From Lucifuga dentata (lineage: Eukaryota > Chordata > Actinopteri > Ophidiiformes > Bythitidae), in NCBI GenBank assembly GCA_014773175.1, contig VXCM01002046.1:1-64000 (forward strand): a DNA stretch of 64,000 bases. The letters run 5' to 3'. The stretch's first letter is position 1, and each line of letters begins with the position of its first letter. The notes beneath the pieces are model-generated. The model searched no databases and was not told where the DNA came from. It was given only the letters and a program-made list of their open reading frames with translations. A program made the translations under genes and the position numbers. Positions 1 to 10,623 of this stretch are shown here, piece after piece.

Positions 1-559
1 CACCCCCATGCAGGCGTGGGAGTGCCGTGATAAGAACGAGAAGCCTCGCTGGGCTTCCTAACACAGCCAACTGTATTTGTTGGAAAGCTCCTGGGATCAG
101 AATCACAGGTGCCTGGATGGTGGGTGAGAATTTCCCCCTGTGCCATCTGTGCACTTTTAACATCTCTTCAAATTTCACATTGTTTACAGCAAATCAAACA
201 GAAAAATGCCGTCTCCGTTTTCATCTAAAACATCTGAGAAAAGGAGATGGCAACATCAGGCGTGTTTTGCTGTCAGAGTTGAGTGTTTTTAACTCTGACT
301 GCTCAAACAGTTTTTTCCAAAAAGCACTTTAAACCCATTGAAAACAGAAAAACCTCTCTCAGAAAGGTTTAACTGCTCCTCTTTGTTCTTTTGTTTCAAA
401 TGTGGTTGTTGTGTGTCGTCCTCATGTAAAAAGCCCAAGTGAACAAACCTGTAATGTCACTAGAAAGTGTTTCAAATTATATTTTTAATGCCAAGCTGCC
501 GTAATTCTTGAAGTCTGAGGTGAACAACATTTATTCTCTACCCTAACCTCATCACTCAG
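1..559. other. Unassigned single-copy-looking sequence
   Basis: No gene, repeat family or splice-flanked exon is recognised here. A 101-codon plus-strand ORF at 27-332 has no recognisable domain, no coding periodicity that I can see and no splice context, so it is treated as a chance ORF. Confidence 0.5.
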
Positions 560-768
560 GTACAGGTTCAGGTTACCTTATTTGTACCTGCAGGTAGATT
601 TGGTTAGCAATAGACGAGTCAGCTCCCACCTTGACACACATTTAGAAACAACACAGACAAACAGTAAAAGTGCTCAAGGTTCCAATCATACTAAACCACT
701 AAACCTAAAACATACAAAACAAACAAAAAAAAACAAAACGTTGCTTCCATATCATCTGTGCAATGTTG

Positions 769-2310
769 CTACGACTTGTTCATCTGAGTGATGGCTGCTG
801 GAACAAAGCTATTTTTACACCACTTTGTTCTGCACTTTGGGACTAAAAACTTTTGTCTGGGAGGAAGAAGCTGAAATTCTTTGCACAAAGAGTGGGAATC
901 GTCATTTAAAATTGAGCCAGTTATCCGCTGTAACTGTCTGGTGTGCAGGGACGCCAGGCTAAGCTGTGACTCACCAATCAGCAGATTAGCCCATTTAACA
1001 ATTTGATTCAGAGAGTTTCTGTTCTTTAAAGGACCATGCCATCCATTTTGCATGTTTGATCCTAATATATTCAATTTTCATACACGTAACGTTACTGACA
1101 GTCATTTCCCAAAGCATACTACTGGAACAGTGAATTAAAAATGTTTTTCCTACCTTCCAGACCTCCATTGGTTTCAGTTCATTCTGCTATTAAAATCAAC
1201 TTTTGATACTTGAAACGTTCTTGGGATAGGTAATTGTGAACAAGACGTGTATTCAGGTTTTTTTTAGAAGTTATGTAATTTTAGCGTTTAAGCGCAATAA
1301 AAAGCGTGGAGTGAATGTATGCCTCCACCGGGGAATATAGTCCCAAAAGAAGACCTATGTTTATGAAAAATTTAAAGGACCATGACTTCATAAGGCTGCG
1401 TAACTATTAGCAGGAGAAACATGGATTTTTAAGGTGGATGTATTGCTTAAATATTTGATTTTGAAAGATTAATAGATTTTGCTAAATATCAGGAAAGATG
1501 AAATACGGTTTTATCCTTTGGAAAATGATTGTCAGTAACATAACATGTATGAAGATTAAATAGGTTAGTCTCAAACATGAAAAATGAATGGTATGGTCCT
1601 TTAAAGAGAGGCTTCCAAACCATGACACCAAAGAAAAAGATAAAATCGATTCAATAAAAGCGCGGTAGAATAAGGTCATCATGGTTTTGGCAATGTGGAA
1701 ATAGGACAGTTTTCCTCAAACAAAACAAACCCTGGTGTCCCTTATTGCACACGGTTTCACAATTTGCTTCAAAGTTCAGTTTTGAGTCAATAATTGTCGA
1801 GAGATATTTGTAAGATTGCACTTATTCCACTGTCTGGACCTTAATGGATGTGACTTTATTTGCATGGGCCTGTCTTCTGAAATCAATTATTATGTCTTTT
1901 GTCTTAGATATGTTTACTTGAAGATTCCTTGACAAAGTTGTCGACGACCGGTCCATGACTGGTCTCGTTGTTCTGGAGCCGGCTAACAATTACAGAGTCA
2001 TCTAAGATGGTCCTATTTTCACACCTGCTTTCACGCCCACGTATTTATGGTAGGGAGCCAGGAGCAAACTTGGTCGGGCAGAATTCCAATCACCCTCACT
2101 CTTTGTGCCCTATTAGTTAAAAAGCAAGAATCCAGCCTACAAGTTTGTTACTCAAATCCAATAGTTCTAAAAGCCTACTGGTTAAACTATGGGGATGAAT
2201 TGTGTTAAAAGCAGAGGATGAGACCCATTTCTCTCCATGTGTTTAACAAGAAAGTTAACTTAGTGACTGTGGCATAGTCACACTTTACTATTTGAGCAAT
2301 TCAAACTTTT
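769..2310 (-). pseudogene. LINE reverse transcriptase remnant (CR1/L2/Rex1 group)
   Basis: Remnant of a non-LTR retrotransposon polymerase, read from high to low coordinates. The palm begins near 2290 (SAFNTI) and continues near 2130 with FLTNRAQRVRV. The two catalytic aspartates lie in DDSVIVS at about 1982-2002. SKTKDIIIDFRR is at about 1875-1908, SYKYLSTIIDSKLNFE near 1770-1815, and FIESILSFSLVSWFG near 1610-1660. After a 579-bp MITE insertion the C-terminal tail resumes with NSLNQIVKW at 990-1018 and ends KNSFVPAA near 800, with a stop close to 769. In-frame stops and shifts make it dead. The N-terminal endonuclease and most of the RT are absent, as in a 5'-truncated LINE. These motifs are typical of CR1/L2/Rex1 fish LINEs; the exact clade is inferred. 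Confidence 0.85.
1026..1604. mobile_element. TTAA-target MITE, subfamily A, copy A1 (full length)
   Basis: 579-bp non-coding element. Both ends are the inverted repeat TTAAAGGACCAT(A/G)CC, extended for about 90 bp through GCATGTTTGA, TATTCAATTTTCATAC and GTTACTGACA to CATTTCCCAAAG. The outer TTAA is on both sides, consistent with a duplicated TTAA target. It has no ORF of its own, so it needs a transposase in trans. It interrupts the LINE remnant: removing the element and one TTAA rejoins the LINE reading frame without a shift. TTAA targets are used by piggyBac and Kolobok; the AGG-type ends recall the Kolobok-related T2 MITEs of frogs, but that assignment is inference. Confidence 0.9.
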
Positions 2311-2377
2311 GGGCCACATGCATCAATGGTGGGTTTCCATGGCCCCTAGTGTGGGAACACAGAGAGTTTTAGTCCAT

Positions 2378-2998
2378 AAAAAGGACCATACCACCCATTT
2401 CACATGTTTGAGCCTAATATATTCAATTTTAATACGTTACGTTACTGACAATCATTTCCCAAAGGATAAAACTGTATTTTAACCATTTTCCTGATATTTT
2501 GCAAAATCTCTCAATCTTTCTAAATCAAATATTCAAGTGATACACTCAGCTTAAAAAACTATGTTGCGCCTGCTAATAGTGCTAATAGCTGCTAATACCT
2601 GCTAATAGCCTTATGAAGTCACGGTCCTTTAAATTTTTCCATAAACGCAGGTCTTCTTTTGGGACTATATTCCCTGGTGGAGGCATACATTCACTCCACA
2701 CTTTTTATTGAGCTTAAACGCTAAAATTACATAACTTCTAAAAAAACCTGAATACACGTCTTGTTGGTGATGATGGATTACCTATCCCAAGAACGTTTCA
2801 AGTCCCAACAAGTTGATTTTAATAGCATACCAGAATGAACTGAAACCAATGGAGGTCTGGAAGGTAGGGTAGGAAAAACATTTTTAATTCACCTTTCCAG
2901 TAGTATCCTTTGGGAAATGATTGTCAGTAACGTAACATGTATGAAAATTGAACATTCATATTTGGCTCAAACATGCAGAATGGGTGGTATGTCCTTTG
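2378..2998. mobile_element. MITE subfamily A, copy A2
   Basis: Full-length but diverged copy, inverted relative to A1. The left end reads TAAAAAGGACCATACCACCC and the right end GGGTGGTATGTCCTTTGA, so one base of the right terminus is lost and the outer TTAA is mutated on both sides. An internal short expansion (GCTAATAGTGCTAATAGCTG near 2572) makes it longer than A1. Confidence 0.88.
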
Positions 2999-4247
2999 AG
3001 GACTGTAATATGTATTCTTCCCAAAACAAAGATTTTCATTTAAGCTCTCAAGGTCTTGTTTTTGTTTTGCTATTGACATTTGTTTACGTAGAATTAACAC
3101 ATAACATAGTTGAAGGAAATGTGCACCGATTTGCATTGTCTTTAATCAGATACTCAGAAATGTGCACAAAATTTGCAAAACGTCTGGATGACAACACATC
3201 TACTGTCAGGATTTTGTACCACGTGTTCAAATGCACCAGAAGAGGATTGTACAAGTGTGAGTGCACACAGTTTTTTGCTTCAAATTCTGATTATAAAACA
3301 TAAGATCTGTTCAAAGTGTGACAGGAAAATATGAATTGGGATGTGTTTCCTCTTCATCTCCGGTGCTATTTGTTGTCTATGCTGAGTGTTAGAGCAGCTT
3401 TGCAGCACTCGTTTGCTTTAGTCTGTTTCGAGACAAAGTTGTCTAGAATAGTTACAGTGAAAGAGCTCAAGTCATAGACCTCACTTACCCTGCTACCCCT
3501 CCTTCCTCACTCCATCTGCTCATGTCTCAAAAAACAAAACAGTGCAAAAAAGAAAAACAGTAGAATGTGAATACAGTACTTGGAGGGAAAAAAAGCACGG
3601 TGCCCTGCCAAAAACTGGGTGTGCAAAAATGTGAAAGCTGGATGGCTGCTGGATGGCAGATGACGAGGGAGGGAAAAGAGAGACAGAGGGAATGAAGGAA
3701 GTAACAGATGAATGAGACACATTATAAAACTATTTTACGAATGCTGGGATCCCGGAGGCAGATGTGTCACAATCGGATCGAGTAGACACACGTCGTGTTT
3801 GTTGTCGTCGTCTGCAGATGAAGCTGTGAGCAGAGAGGGAGAGGAAGTGCTCTAATAACACATTTCTATTTCGGTTCAGTGATCTTAATTTGGGGTTCAG
3901 CATGTTCTGGCTCTGTTCTCAACCCCTCTTTCTCTCGCTTCCGTTTTTGTGGTTGTTCATTCAAGTGGTCATAATTATGTTCTGCATTACTAGCTGTGCC
4001 TTTTCTTCTTTTTTTGTATTCCTGATGAAAGGAACTCAGATGTTTGCTAAGAGGAATTTTCACAGATGCTAAGCTGACTTTTTGAGATTTTGAGCAAGGG
4101 CGTGGGTTTGGTTTCGACATTGGTGGTGACATTTTTTTGTCGGAGACCAACATGCACAGTTTGCATGGAATTGCTGTCTTTATGTTTTCTATGACAAAAG
4201 AACATGATTCTGCAAGATATTTTCTCTAGTCATTTGTGTATTTATTC
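2999..4247. other. Unassigned sequence with a purine-rich patch
   Basis: No coding region is recognised. Both strands carry overlapping ORFs of 60-128 codons without family motifs. Positions about 3650-3700 are purine-rich (GAGGGAGGGAAAAGAGAG). A short GTCGTCGTC run is near 3803. Confidence 0.5.
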
Positions 4248-4256
4248 ATTATTTAT

Positions 4257-4377
4257 CCATCCATCCATCCATTTTCTGTACCCGTTTGTCCTGTTGAGGG
4301 TCACGGGGGAGCTGGAGCCTATCCCAGCAGTCATAGGGGTTCACCCTGGATAGATCACCAGTCTATCACAGGGCTTT
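4257..4377 (-). mobile_element. LINE/SINE 3' tail fragment with (ATCC)n end
   Basis: On the plus strand this begins (ATCC)n and continues CGGGGGAGCTGGAGCCTATC and CCAGTCTATCACAGGGC. That is the common fish dispersed repeat whose minus strand ends in (GGAT)n, as RTE-type LINE tails do. The insert is flanked by the 9-bp repeat ATTATTTAT at 4248-4256 and 4378-4386, which fits a target-site duplication although it is AT-rich. The family name (RTE/Expander-like) is from memory and tentative. Confidence 0.75.
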
Positions 4378-4467
4378 ATTATTTATGCATTTTATTATAT
4401 AACCAACCAAAAAGACCAACGAACAAGACAAGCATTTTTTTTAACATTTACAGATGTGTTACATTTA

Positions 4468-5683
4468 CCGTATATACTCGACTATAAGCCAATCTCGACT
4501 ATAAGCCAACCCCCAATCTTGACCTGCAAATTTAGCTTTTTACAGAAACCCGCATATAAGCCGACCCCCCAATGTTGCTCCATCAATTTATTTGTTTAGC
4601 AAATTAGCCTGCCTTTTTTTCTGAGAATTGTCATAGTATTCCTGTGAAAATAATCCACGTACAGGTACCGGTAAACAGCTGATTATGTAACTAATATTTG
4701 CTGACATTAAGTTTTCTGGACTCTTCTTCCTCTTCTGAATTGCCAAACAGTTCAATGATGTAGTGATGAAGGTAAGGAAAGCTTTACAAATGAGCTTTAA
4801 TTATTACAGCGCTTATTTAGCATATTTAGCTGTGTAATTATGGTGTTTTTTTTTTTGTTTTTTTTTTTTAAGAATCTCACCTGTTAAGTGTTTTCAGTAA
4901 TTATCCTGTACCTGAGTCGATGCGGGTCTGTCTATGTGCTGGAACATTCAGCGATATGGAGTTTTAGAATTCCCTCAGCCAACCTCCTGATGTTGTTCCA
5001 TCAGTTTATTAGTTTATAAATTACCTGTTTTCCTGAGTATTGTCATAGTATTCCTGTGATTTTCTGAAAATAATCCATGTACGGATTGTGGCTGTTTTAA
5101 AACTTCACCGCTTTAACGGGGCTTCTCTTCCTAAGGCACACCGGAATGATAACATGGCGCTCTTGTTCTTTTCGTGGATTATTTATTTTCTAAATCAAAA
5201 CAACAAAACATGAGGTGAGGTGAGGTAAATAACTGCACCACTGCCCCGTTCCTCCAGCTGAGCGTCTATAGATCCTCCGTGACGGAGCCGGTACGTATCA
5301 CAGCGGATCATAGCGGCACTTCACGGAGCTCTGATCAGTCAGCATATTAAAACTAATAACTTATTTGATTTCACTTTTCCCAAATTAAATATTTTAAACA
5401 TTTGACAATTAACCAAGAAATGGCTCTAACACCGGTACCGGTAAACATGATATTTATTTCAGCAGCTGATTATGGTAGCACTCACTGGCCTCCACAAAAT
5501 GTGTTAATAAGATGTTTAGTCAGGAAATATCTCATTATAAGGTATGATTTAAACTATTTTCCATGGGTAGTGGTACGCCTGGAAATTTCGGTCTGATTTG
5601 AATTACTCAACTATAAGCCGACCCCCAATTTGAGTTGTGAAATTTGGTTTAAAAATCTCGGCTTATAGTTGAGTATATAAGGT
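4468..5683. mobile_element. 1.2-kb inverted-repeat element, TA target, ends CC(G/T)TATATACTC
   Basis: Left end CCGTATATACTCGACTATAA (4468) and right end reverse complement CCTTATATACTCAACTATAA (to 5683) form inverted repeats with only a few mismatches over about 23 bp. They are flanked by TA at 4466-4467 and 5684-5685. Subterminal motifs ACTATAAGCC(A/G)AC recur at both ends. An internal direct repeat (GTCATAGTATTCCTGTGA) occurs near 4628 and 5041. There is no transposase ORF. A TA duplication suggests the Tc1/mariner superfamily, but no protein supports that. A 3' fragment of the same family is at 12206-12467. Confidence 0.75.
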
Positions 5684-5685
5684 AA

Positions 5686-5964
5686 TTTTTCTAAGTTCTT
5701 AAATTTACCCCAAAGAATGATTTCAAAACAAGTTCGTGATGACGTCATGATGTTTGGTTTCCAGATTTAAATCTACCATTAAGGTCACAGAGATTATAAT
5801 GATACTGTGAGCATATTAATAACAAGCCACCAGAACTCTGGAACAGAGTTTTAATCATAGTACAAAGTACAGTCATACAACAATCATACTACACAACAAA
5901 ATTATAACACAACATCCACAGTACAACAAGCTCTCCAGATTTTTCCTGTTTGTATTGCAGCTGC
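5686..5964. other. Unassigned AT-rich spacer
   Basis: Nothing recognised between the TA-flanked element and the Tc1 remnant. Confidence 0.5.
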
Positions 5965-5966
5965 TA

Positions 5967-6287
5967 CAGAGCCTTCCGCAAATACTGGCACCCTTGGTAA
6001 ATTAACGCAAAATGGGCTCTGGAGAAAAAAAAAGTCTTTATTATTTATCCTGTTGATATTTCATTGAAAGTATGAACAAAAATATCACCTTTAGTTAAAG
6101 TAAAATAATTGAAAGGAAAGAGAAATTCTACTCATGAAACAGATATTTTTCTCAATGGGCTTGGTCATATCTGATTGTCGTTTTGGAGACTTTCTGACCC
6201 CAAAAACCCAACTAACATCTGCAGTTCTCCAGCTGTGATCCTTGGAGATTCTTTGGCCTCTCGAACCATCATCCTCACTGTGGGTGG
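5967..6287 (-). mobile_element. Tc1-type transposon remnant with transposase helix-turn-helix relic
   Basis: The end CAGAGCCTTCCGCAAATAC followed by TGGCACCCTTGGTAAAT sits next to TA (5965-5966), as expected of a fish Tc1 terminus. The minus strand at about 6165-6290 reads VREAKESPRITAGELQ, then FLGSESLQN. That is the second DNA-binding helix-turn-helix stretch of fish Tc1 transposases (known family pattern). The DDE catalytic region and the other end are missing, so this is an internally deleted dead copy. Confidence 0.8.
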
Positions 6288-6333
6288 AGTCAATATACAC
6301 CATGTCCTCTTCCAGGACGTGTGTATATTGACT
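6288..6333. repeat. Short hairpin (20-bp inverted repeat) at the edge of the Tc1 relic
   Basis: Left arm AGTCAATATACACCATGTCC, right arm AGGACGTGTGTATATTGACT, with a loop of only a few bases. One bulge and one mismatch interrupt the stem. The recognisable Tc1 homology stops here, so this is probably a fold-back rearrangement scar. There is no evidence of a small RNA gene. Confidence 0.75.
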
Positions 6334-7464
6334 AATGCTTTCATTGTTTGACTTGTTTTATGCACTTGTTTTATGTAAAACAACCAAAAACACATCTTCA
6401 GCTCTGATTTACTAAGTAATTTGTGGACAGACACTTCTCGCATCAGTCAAGTCGTTCTCGATGCACATGCACGCTGCAATGCTGTTTATGCGTCTTTGTG
6501 AAACTGTTGACCTCAGCAGGTTTTTGGTCTCTTGAGTGCACTGAGGTGTCTTCCAGCTTCAGCTGAGTCCACAGTGAACCAACAGCTGTCTAATAAGAGT
6601 TTCAACCTCTTCAAACAATCCTCGAACCTCAGGAGGGATTGTTTTGAGGATATCTGCAGCTTTACTGCAGGACTTGTTGTTTGCAATGACCATGGGTACT
6701 TTGACTTTCATCATCTCTTTTAGCTCCCACTAAAAACTTCATCAATTTCTCTGTAGTTTGTGCAAGACTTAGAAATCTGATTTAACCTGATTCTTTGAAC
6801 GACAGATATCCAAAACCTTGTAAAGTTCAGCCCTGCAGTGTTCTGCTGGAGGGCTGCTGAGGGGCTGTTGGTGGTGAGAGATTGAGAGTCTATCATAGAT
6901 ACTGATTTGTGGTTGATGTTAAAATGACATACTAATTTTAAAACAGTCATTTTAAAATTAAATGAATAACACTTCACACCTGTAATTTAAATATAAAATC
7001 AGTTGAGACATGTTCGTGCATAAGGTCAATGTTTTGCACAATTAAGCTCTTTGCATGCGACACAGAAAAAGCTGGAGACAATGCACAATTGTGCAATGTT
7101 GCATATCCCTGCTGTGTTAAAACCAAACTGGAATTATGCCATGTTTAATCATTTAAACTATAATTACCTACCTTTTAAAATTTCCTGCTGTTGAGCGAGC
7201 TCACTGGCATGCCTCGGGCAGCTGACAGGTACAGCCTGACTGCTGGCTGCCAGATCAGCAGGTATCCCACATAACATGCTGTTTCACTCCAACACAATAG
7301 CCTGCATCTTACAGAAAACATATAAAACCTGGCAACTCTGCAGAGATCTTACACTAGAGTTAAAACGACAGGATCGATAGATTGTTTGAGATCATTACAA
7401 ACTTTGGTAGGAACAATTCAATAACAGCTTAGTGGTAGGGACATGCCCTTACCGTCCATATCTT
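6334..7464. other. Unassigned sequence
   Basis: No gene found. ORFs of 60-90 codons occur on both strands without motifs. Confidence 0.5.
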
Positions 7465-7520
7465 ACATGTAGATGTCACTTTTCAGTTCTAGGCATTGCC
7501 ATGGTACTGTATTCTTAACT
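7465..7520 (-). repeat. Inverted single copy of the 86-bp unit
   Basis: GTCACTTTTCAGTTCTAGGC followed by ATTGCCATGGTA is the reverse complement of the start of the tandem units at 8126-8455 (GTTACCATGGTGATGCCTGG and onwards). The two locations therefore flank the hAT fragment as an inverted pair. Confidence 0.75.
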
Positions 7521-7844
7521 TATTCTTAACCAATGGCTTTGTTGTCTATGATTTGCCTATGATTTTGGGAGAGTTTTTTTTTACTTGCCTTTCTTTCTCT
7601 ACATAAAGAAGGAAATGTTGCACTTTTTCTTGTATTTATCTAATTACTGTAATTACTAATTACTTCTCAGATTAATTACTTTATTCATAGTTGACATACA
7701 CATGTATAAAGTTAAAGTTAATACCAAAATTGTGCATTAGAGGATGAAACCGTGACTTACGCTTGCAGGGTGGAGTTTCCCCCAAACAGAGGAGTGTCTG
7801 CAGATATCCATTCAGACTTGGGATGGCCTATTTTTCTACCGGCA

Positions 7845-8125
7845 TGGGGCTGGATGTCAATTCTGACCTTTCGATTCAATTTTGATTCAGTTCCATTTGA
7901 TTCTGTTAAATTCTGGAAAATTTTGTTAGGGTTACATCTTCTAAATTACATTATTGTATAAAAAAAAGTGAAGACATTCTTTCAAAATAAATAGTACATT
8001 GAAAACTTAATGAGTGTATTAAAGGAAACAGGTTTTGGCTTTTTTTATTTTATAAATCAATAACCAAATTGTTTAAATGTGAATCACAATTAATCAAAAA
8101 ATAAATTTTTTGCCCCACCCCTAGT
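7845..8125. mobile_element. hAT-type non-autonomous transposon fragment
   Basis: It starts GGGGCTGGATGTCAATTCTG and ends TTTTTTGCCCCACCCCTAG (reverse complement CTAGGGGTGGGG), the fish hAT terminal pattern. The interior matches the copies at 21470 and 27428 (AAATTCTGGAAAATTTTGTT; CATTCTTTCAAA), but most of the middle is deleted. I could not find an 8-bp target duplication. Confidence 0.75.
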
Positions 8126-8455
8126 TACCATGGTGATGCCTGGAACTGAAAAGTGACAACATTTATAAATAAACTCATGATGTCACTCCTGCATTAATGG
8201 TTACAAATACGTTACCATGGTGATGCCTAGAAGTGAAAAGTGACAACATCTGTATGTAAACTCATAATGTTATTCTTGCGCTATTTGTTAAGAATATGTT
8301 ACCATGCCGATGCCTGGAACTGAAAAGTGAAAACATTTATACATAAACTCATGATGTAATTCCTGCACTATTGGCTAAGAATATGTTACCATGGCGATGC
8401 CTGGAACTGAAAAGTGGCAACATCTATACGTAAACTTGTGTCGCTCCAGCACTAT
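8126..8455 (+). repeat. 86-bp tandem repeat, about 3.8 copies
   Basis: Units begin GTTACCATGGTGATGCCTGG at about 8126, 8212, 8298 and 8385, each followed by AACTGAAAAGTG and CATAAACTCATGATGT-like sequence. Divergence among units is roughly 10-20% by eye. The last unit is shortened and joins MITE sequence at about 8468. Confidence 0.85.
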
Positions 8456-8467
8456 GTTACCATGGCG

Positions 8468-8670
8468 ATCCCAAGAACGTTTCAAGTATCAACAAGTTGA
8501 TTTTAATAGCGTACCAGAATGAACTGAAACCTATGGCGGTCTGGAAGGTAGGAAAAACATTTTTAATTCACCGTTCCAGTAGTATGCTTTGGAAAATGAT
8601 TGTCAGTAACGTTACGTATATGAAAATTGAATATATTAGGATAAAACATGCAAAGTGGGTGGTCCTTTAA
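8468..8670. mobile_element. MITE subfamily A, copy A3 (one half only)
   Basis: It contains AAGAACGTTTCAAGTATCAA, the GGTCTGGAAGGTAGG segment and a complete right inverted repeat ending GGTCCTTTAA. The left half is absent and replaced by the 86-bp tandem array. Confidence 0.88.
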
Positions 8671-9099
8671 TAATCACCTTCTCTATTGAGATCTGCTGTT
8701 CTCATGCTGTTGTTGTCAAATCTCTGTCTGATTCTTATAATTTATTCATTTTTTTCAAAGTACTACTCATGGACACTTGTTAGGCAGGAGGTGCTGCAGC
8801 ACCATCAGCTCCATCACTTAAAGAGTTCTGGTCATACGTGACTGAGCAGAGGTGAAGGTGATGACAGCCGCGGCTCTGGCAGCTTCATGTCTCTGTAAAC
8901 ATGTCTCGTCTGCTTTGTAGCAGTTTTTGGAAATGTATTGAAATGAGTCACTGACTGTTAGAGAGCAAACCTGCTGCTGCTCTGAGTGCAGAAGGATTAT
9001 GGGATTTTACACAGCAGCCTTCTCTTTACCCTGTCAGGAACCAAGCCTTTATTCAATATGGATGTTACCCTACACTGCATGAGTCAGCTTAAGCCTGCT
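8671..9099. other. Unassigned sequence
   Basis: Nothing recognised. There is a slightly GC-richer patch near 8850-8890 (GATGACAGCCGCGGC). Confidence 0.5.
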
Positions 9100-9104
9100 T
9101 CAGA

Positions 9105-9205
9105 CATGTCTGTCTGCCTGCCTGTCTGTCTCTCTGTCTGTCTGCCTACCTACCTGCCTGTCTGTCTCTCTGTCTGCCTACCTGCCTGTCTGTTTGCCTG
9201 TTACT
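9105..9205 (+). repeat. TGTC/TGCC-rich simple repeat
   Basis: Runs of TGTCTGTCTGCCTGCCTGTC with TACC variants. The open frame through it is an artefact of the 4-base periodicity. Confidence 0.9.
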
Positions 9206-9239
9206 AAATGCGGTTCTGGACTGGGGAAACCACAAATTT

Positions 9240-9294
9240 CTCTTTGTGGCTTCTTTTTCTTTCTTTTTTTAAGTTTTTCCTTTTNGTGGCGCTG

Positions 9295-9327
<33 letters not shown>

Positions 9328-9457
9328 GTGAGACTGTGTGTAGTTTGGCCTATTTTCCTGTTCAGGAGTTGCACAGATGCTGCTGCTGCCACATGTGGAT
9401 CAAAGTACGACCTCAGTTCACCGCTTCACTTTTCTTAAGTTGCTTGCACATGTGAGA

Positions 9458-9490
<33 letters not shown>

Positions 9491-9545
9491 TCTCTTTCTC
9501 TCTCGCTCTCATGCACGCACACACACACACACACACACACACATG
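9240..9545 (+). repeat. T-rich, (CA)n, (CT)n and (CA)n microsatellite cluster with a gap base
   Basis: A T-rich run with N at 9285, (CA)n about 9297-9325, (CT)n about 9458-9509 and (CA)n about 9516-9543. Confidence 0.95.
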
Positions 9546-9758
9546 ATGGGGGTGTGATGGGGGTGGTTCTTTAAAAAGCTCTGCTGGGATCTGAAGCCTT
9601 TCAGCAGCAGCAGCAGCCAGATCACATCGTGCCTCATCTGCTTTAATTTAACTCTGGACCAAATTAATAGTTTGACTTTTGTTATTTTTACTCTGATGGA
9701 ATGTATCTATCTTCTCTGGTATGTACATTTGGTTTGAGGGGCTTTATATTCATCTCAA

Positions 9759-9762
<4 letters not shown>

Positions 9763-9806
<44 letters not shown>

Positions 9807-9828
9807 NTTTTTTTTTTTTTTTTTTTTA
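9763..9828. repeat. Poly(A), N, poly(T) junction
   Basis: About 44 A's, N at 9807, then about 20 T's. An A-run flipping into a T-run exactly at the gap base suggests a forced contig join. Confidence 0.85.
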
Positions 9829-10035
9829 ATTTATTTTACTCTGCCTCCCTATTCTTGATCTGTCATCATCTTCATCTGGTTACATTGTGCACATGTGCAG
9901 CCTCTTCTAAAGGAAATCTGTCTGCAGCTTTCATCTGATTCCAGGGTGACATCGTGGGCAGACCAGTCAGAGAGCAACATGCTTACAGACATACTGTCTC
10001 TACATGACTAGTTTTCTTTTTGGTTAATTTTTGCA

Positions 10036-10623
10036 GTCATGCAGTCGCAATCCTGCATGTTTTAACTCAATAGTATACAGTCCGCATATGTTACGTTACT
10101 GACAGCTAATTTCCAAAACATAAAGCCATATTTTAGTTTTCCTGTTACTTTTTTCAAATCCCCTAATCTTTCAAAATCAAATATTCAGGTGATACATCCA
10201 CCTTAAAATTCAATGTTTTGCCTGCTGACACTTTTGCACAATTGTAGAAGGGGCGCTCATTTTAATTTCTCTGTAAAAGCCGTCTTCTCCTGGGACTATA
10301 TTTCCTGGTGGAGACATACATCATCTTCCTTGCAGCTCCGTGTTGAATCAGTTAAGTAAAGTTACTTCAACAGAAAAAAAACTAATAGATATAATGCTTA
10401 TTGCAATGAGCATCTCAAGTGTGTTTCAAGCATCTACAAGTTGATTTTAACAGCGTACTGGAATGAACTGAACTCAATGTCAGACCAATGTAGGAAAAAA
10501 AATTCTGAAATTTACAGCTAAAGTTGTATATTTTGGGAAACGTTATTTTGTTAGTAACGTAACGTTTACATGGATTGTGTATATTGGGCTCAAACATGCA
10601 TAATCACTGGTATGCTCCTTTAA
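10036..10623. mobile_element. MITE subfamily B, copy B1
   Basis: The left terminus is degenerate, but GTTACGTTACTGACAG, CTCCTGGGACTATATTTCCT, GTACTGGAATGAACTGAA and the right end CTGGTATGCTCCTTTAA are clear. Subfamily B differs from A in the interior (CACAATTGTAGAAG motif instead of the ACGGTCCTTTAAA block). Confidence 0.85.
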
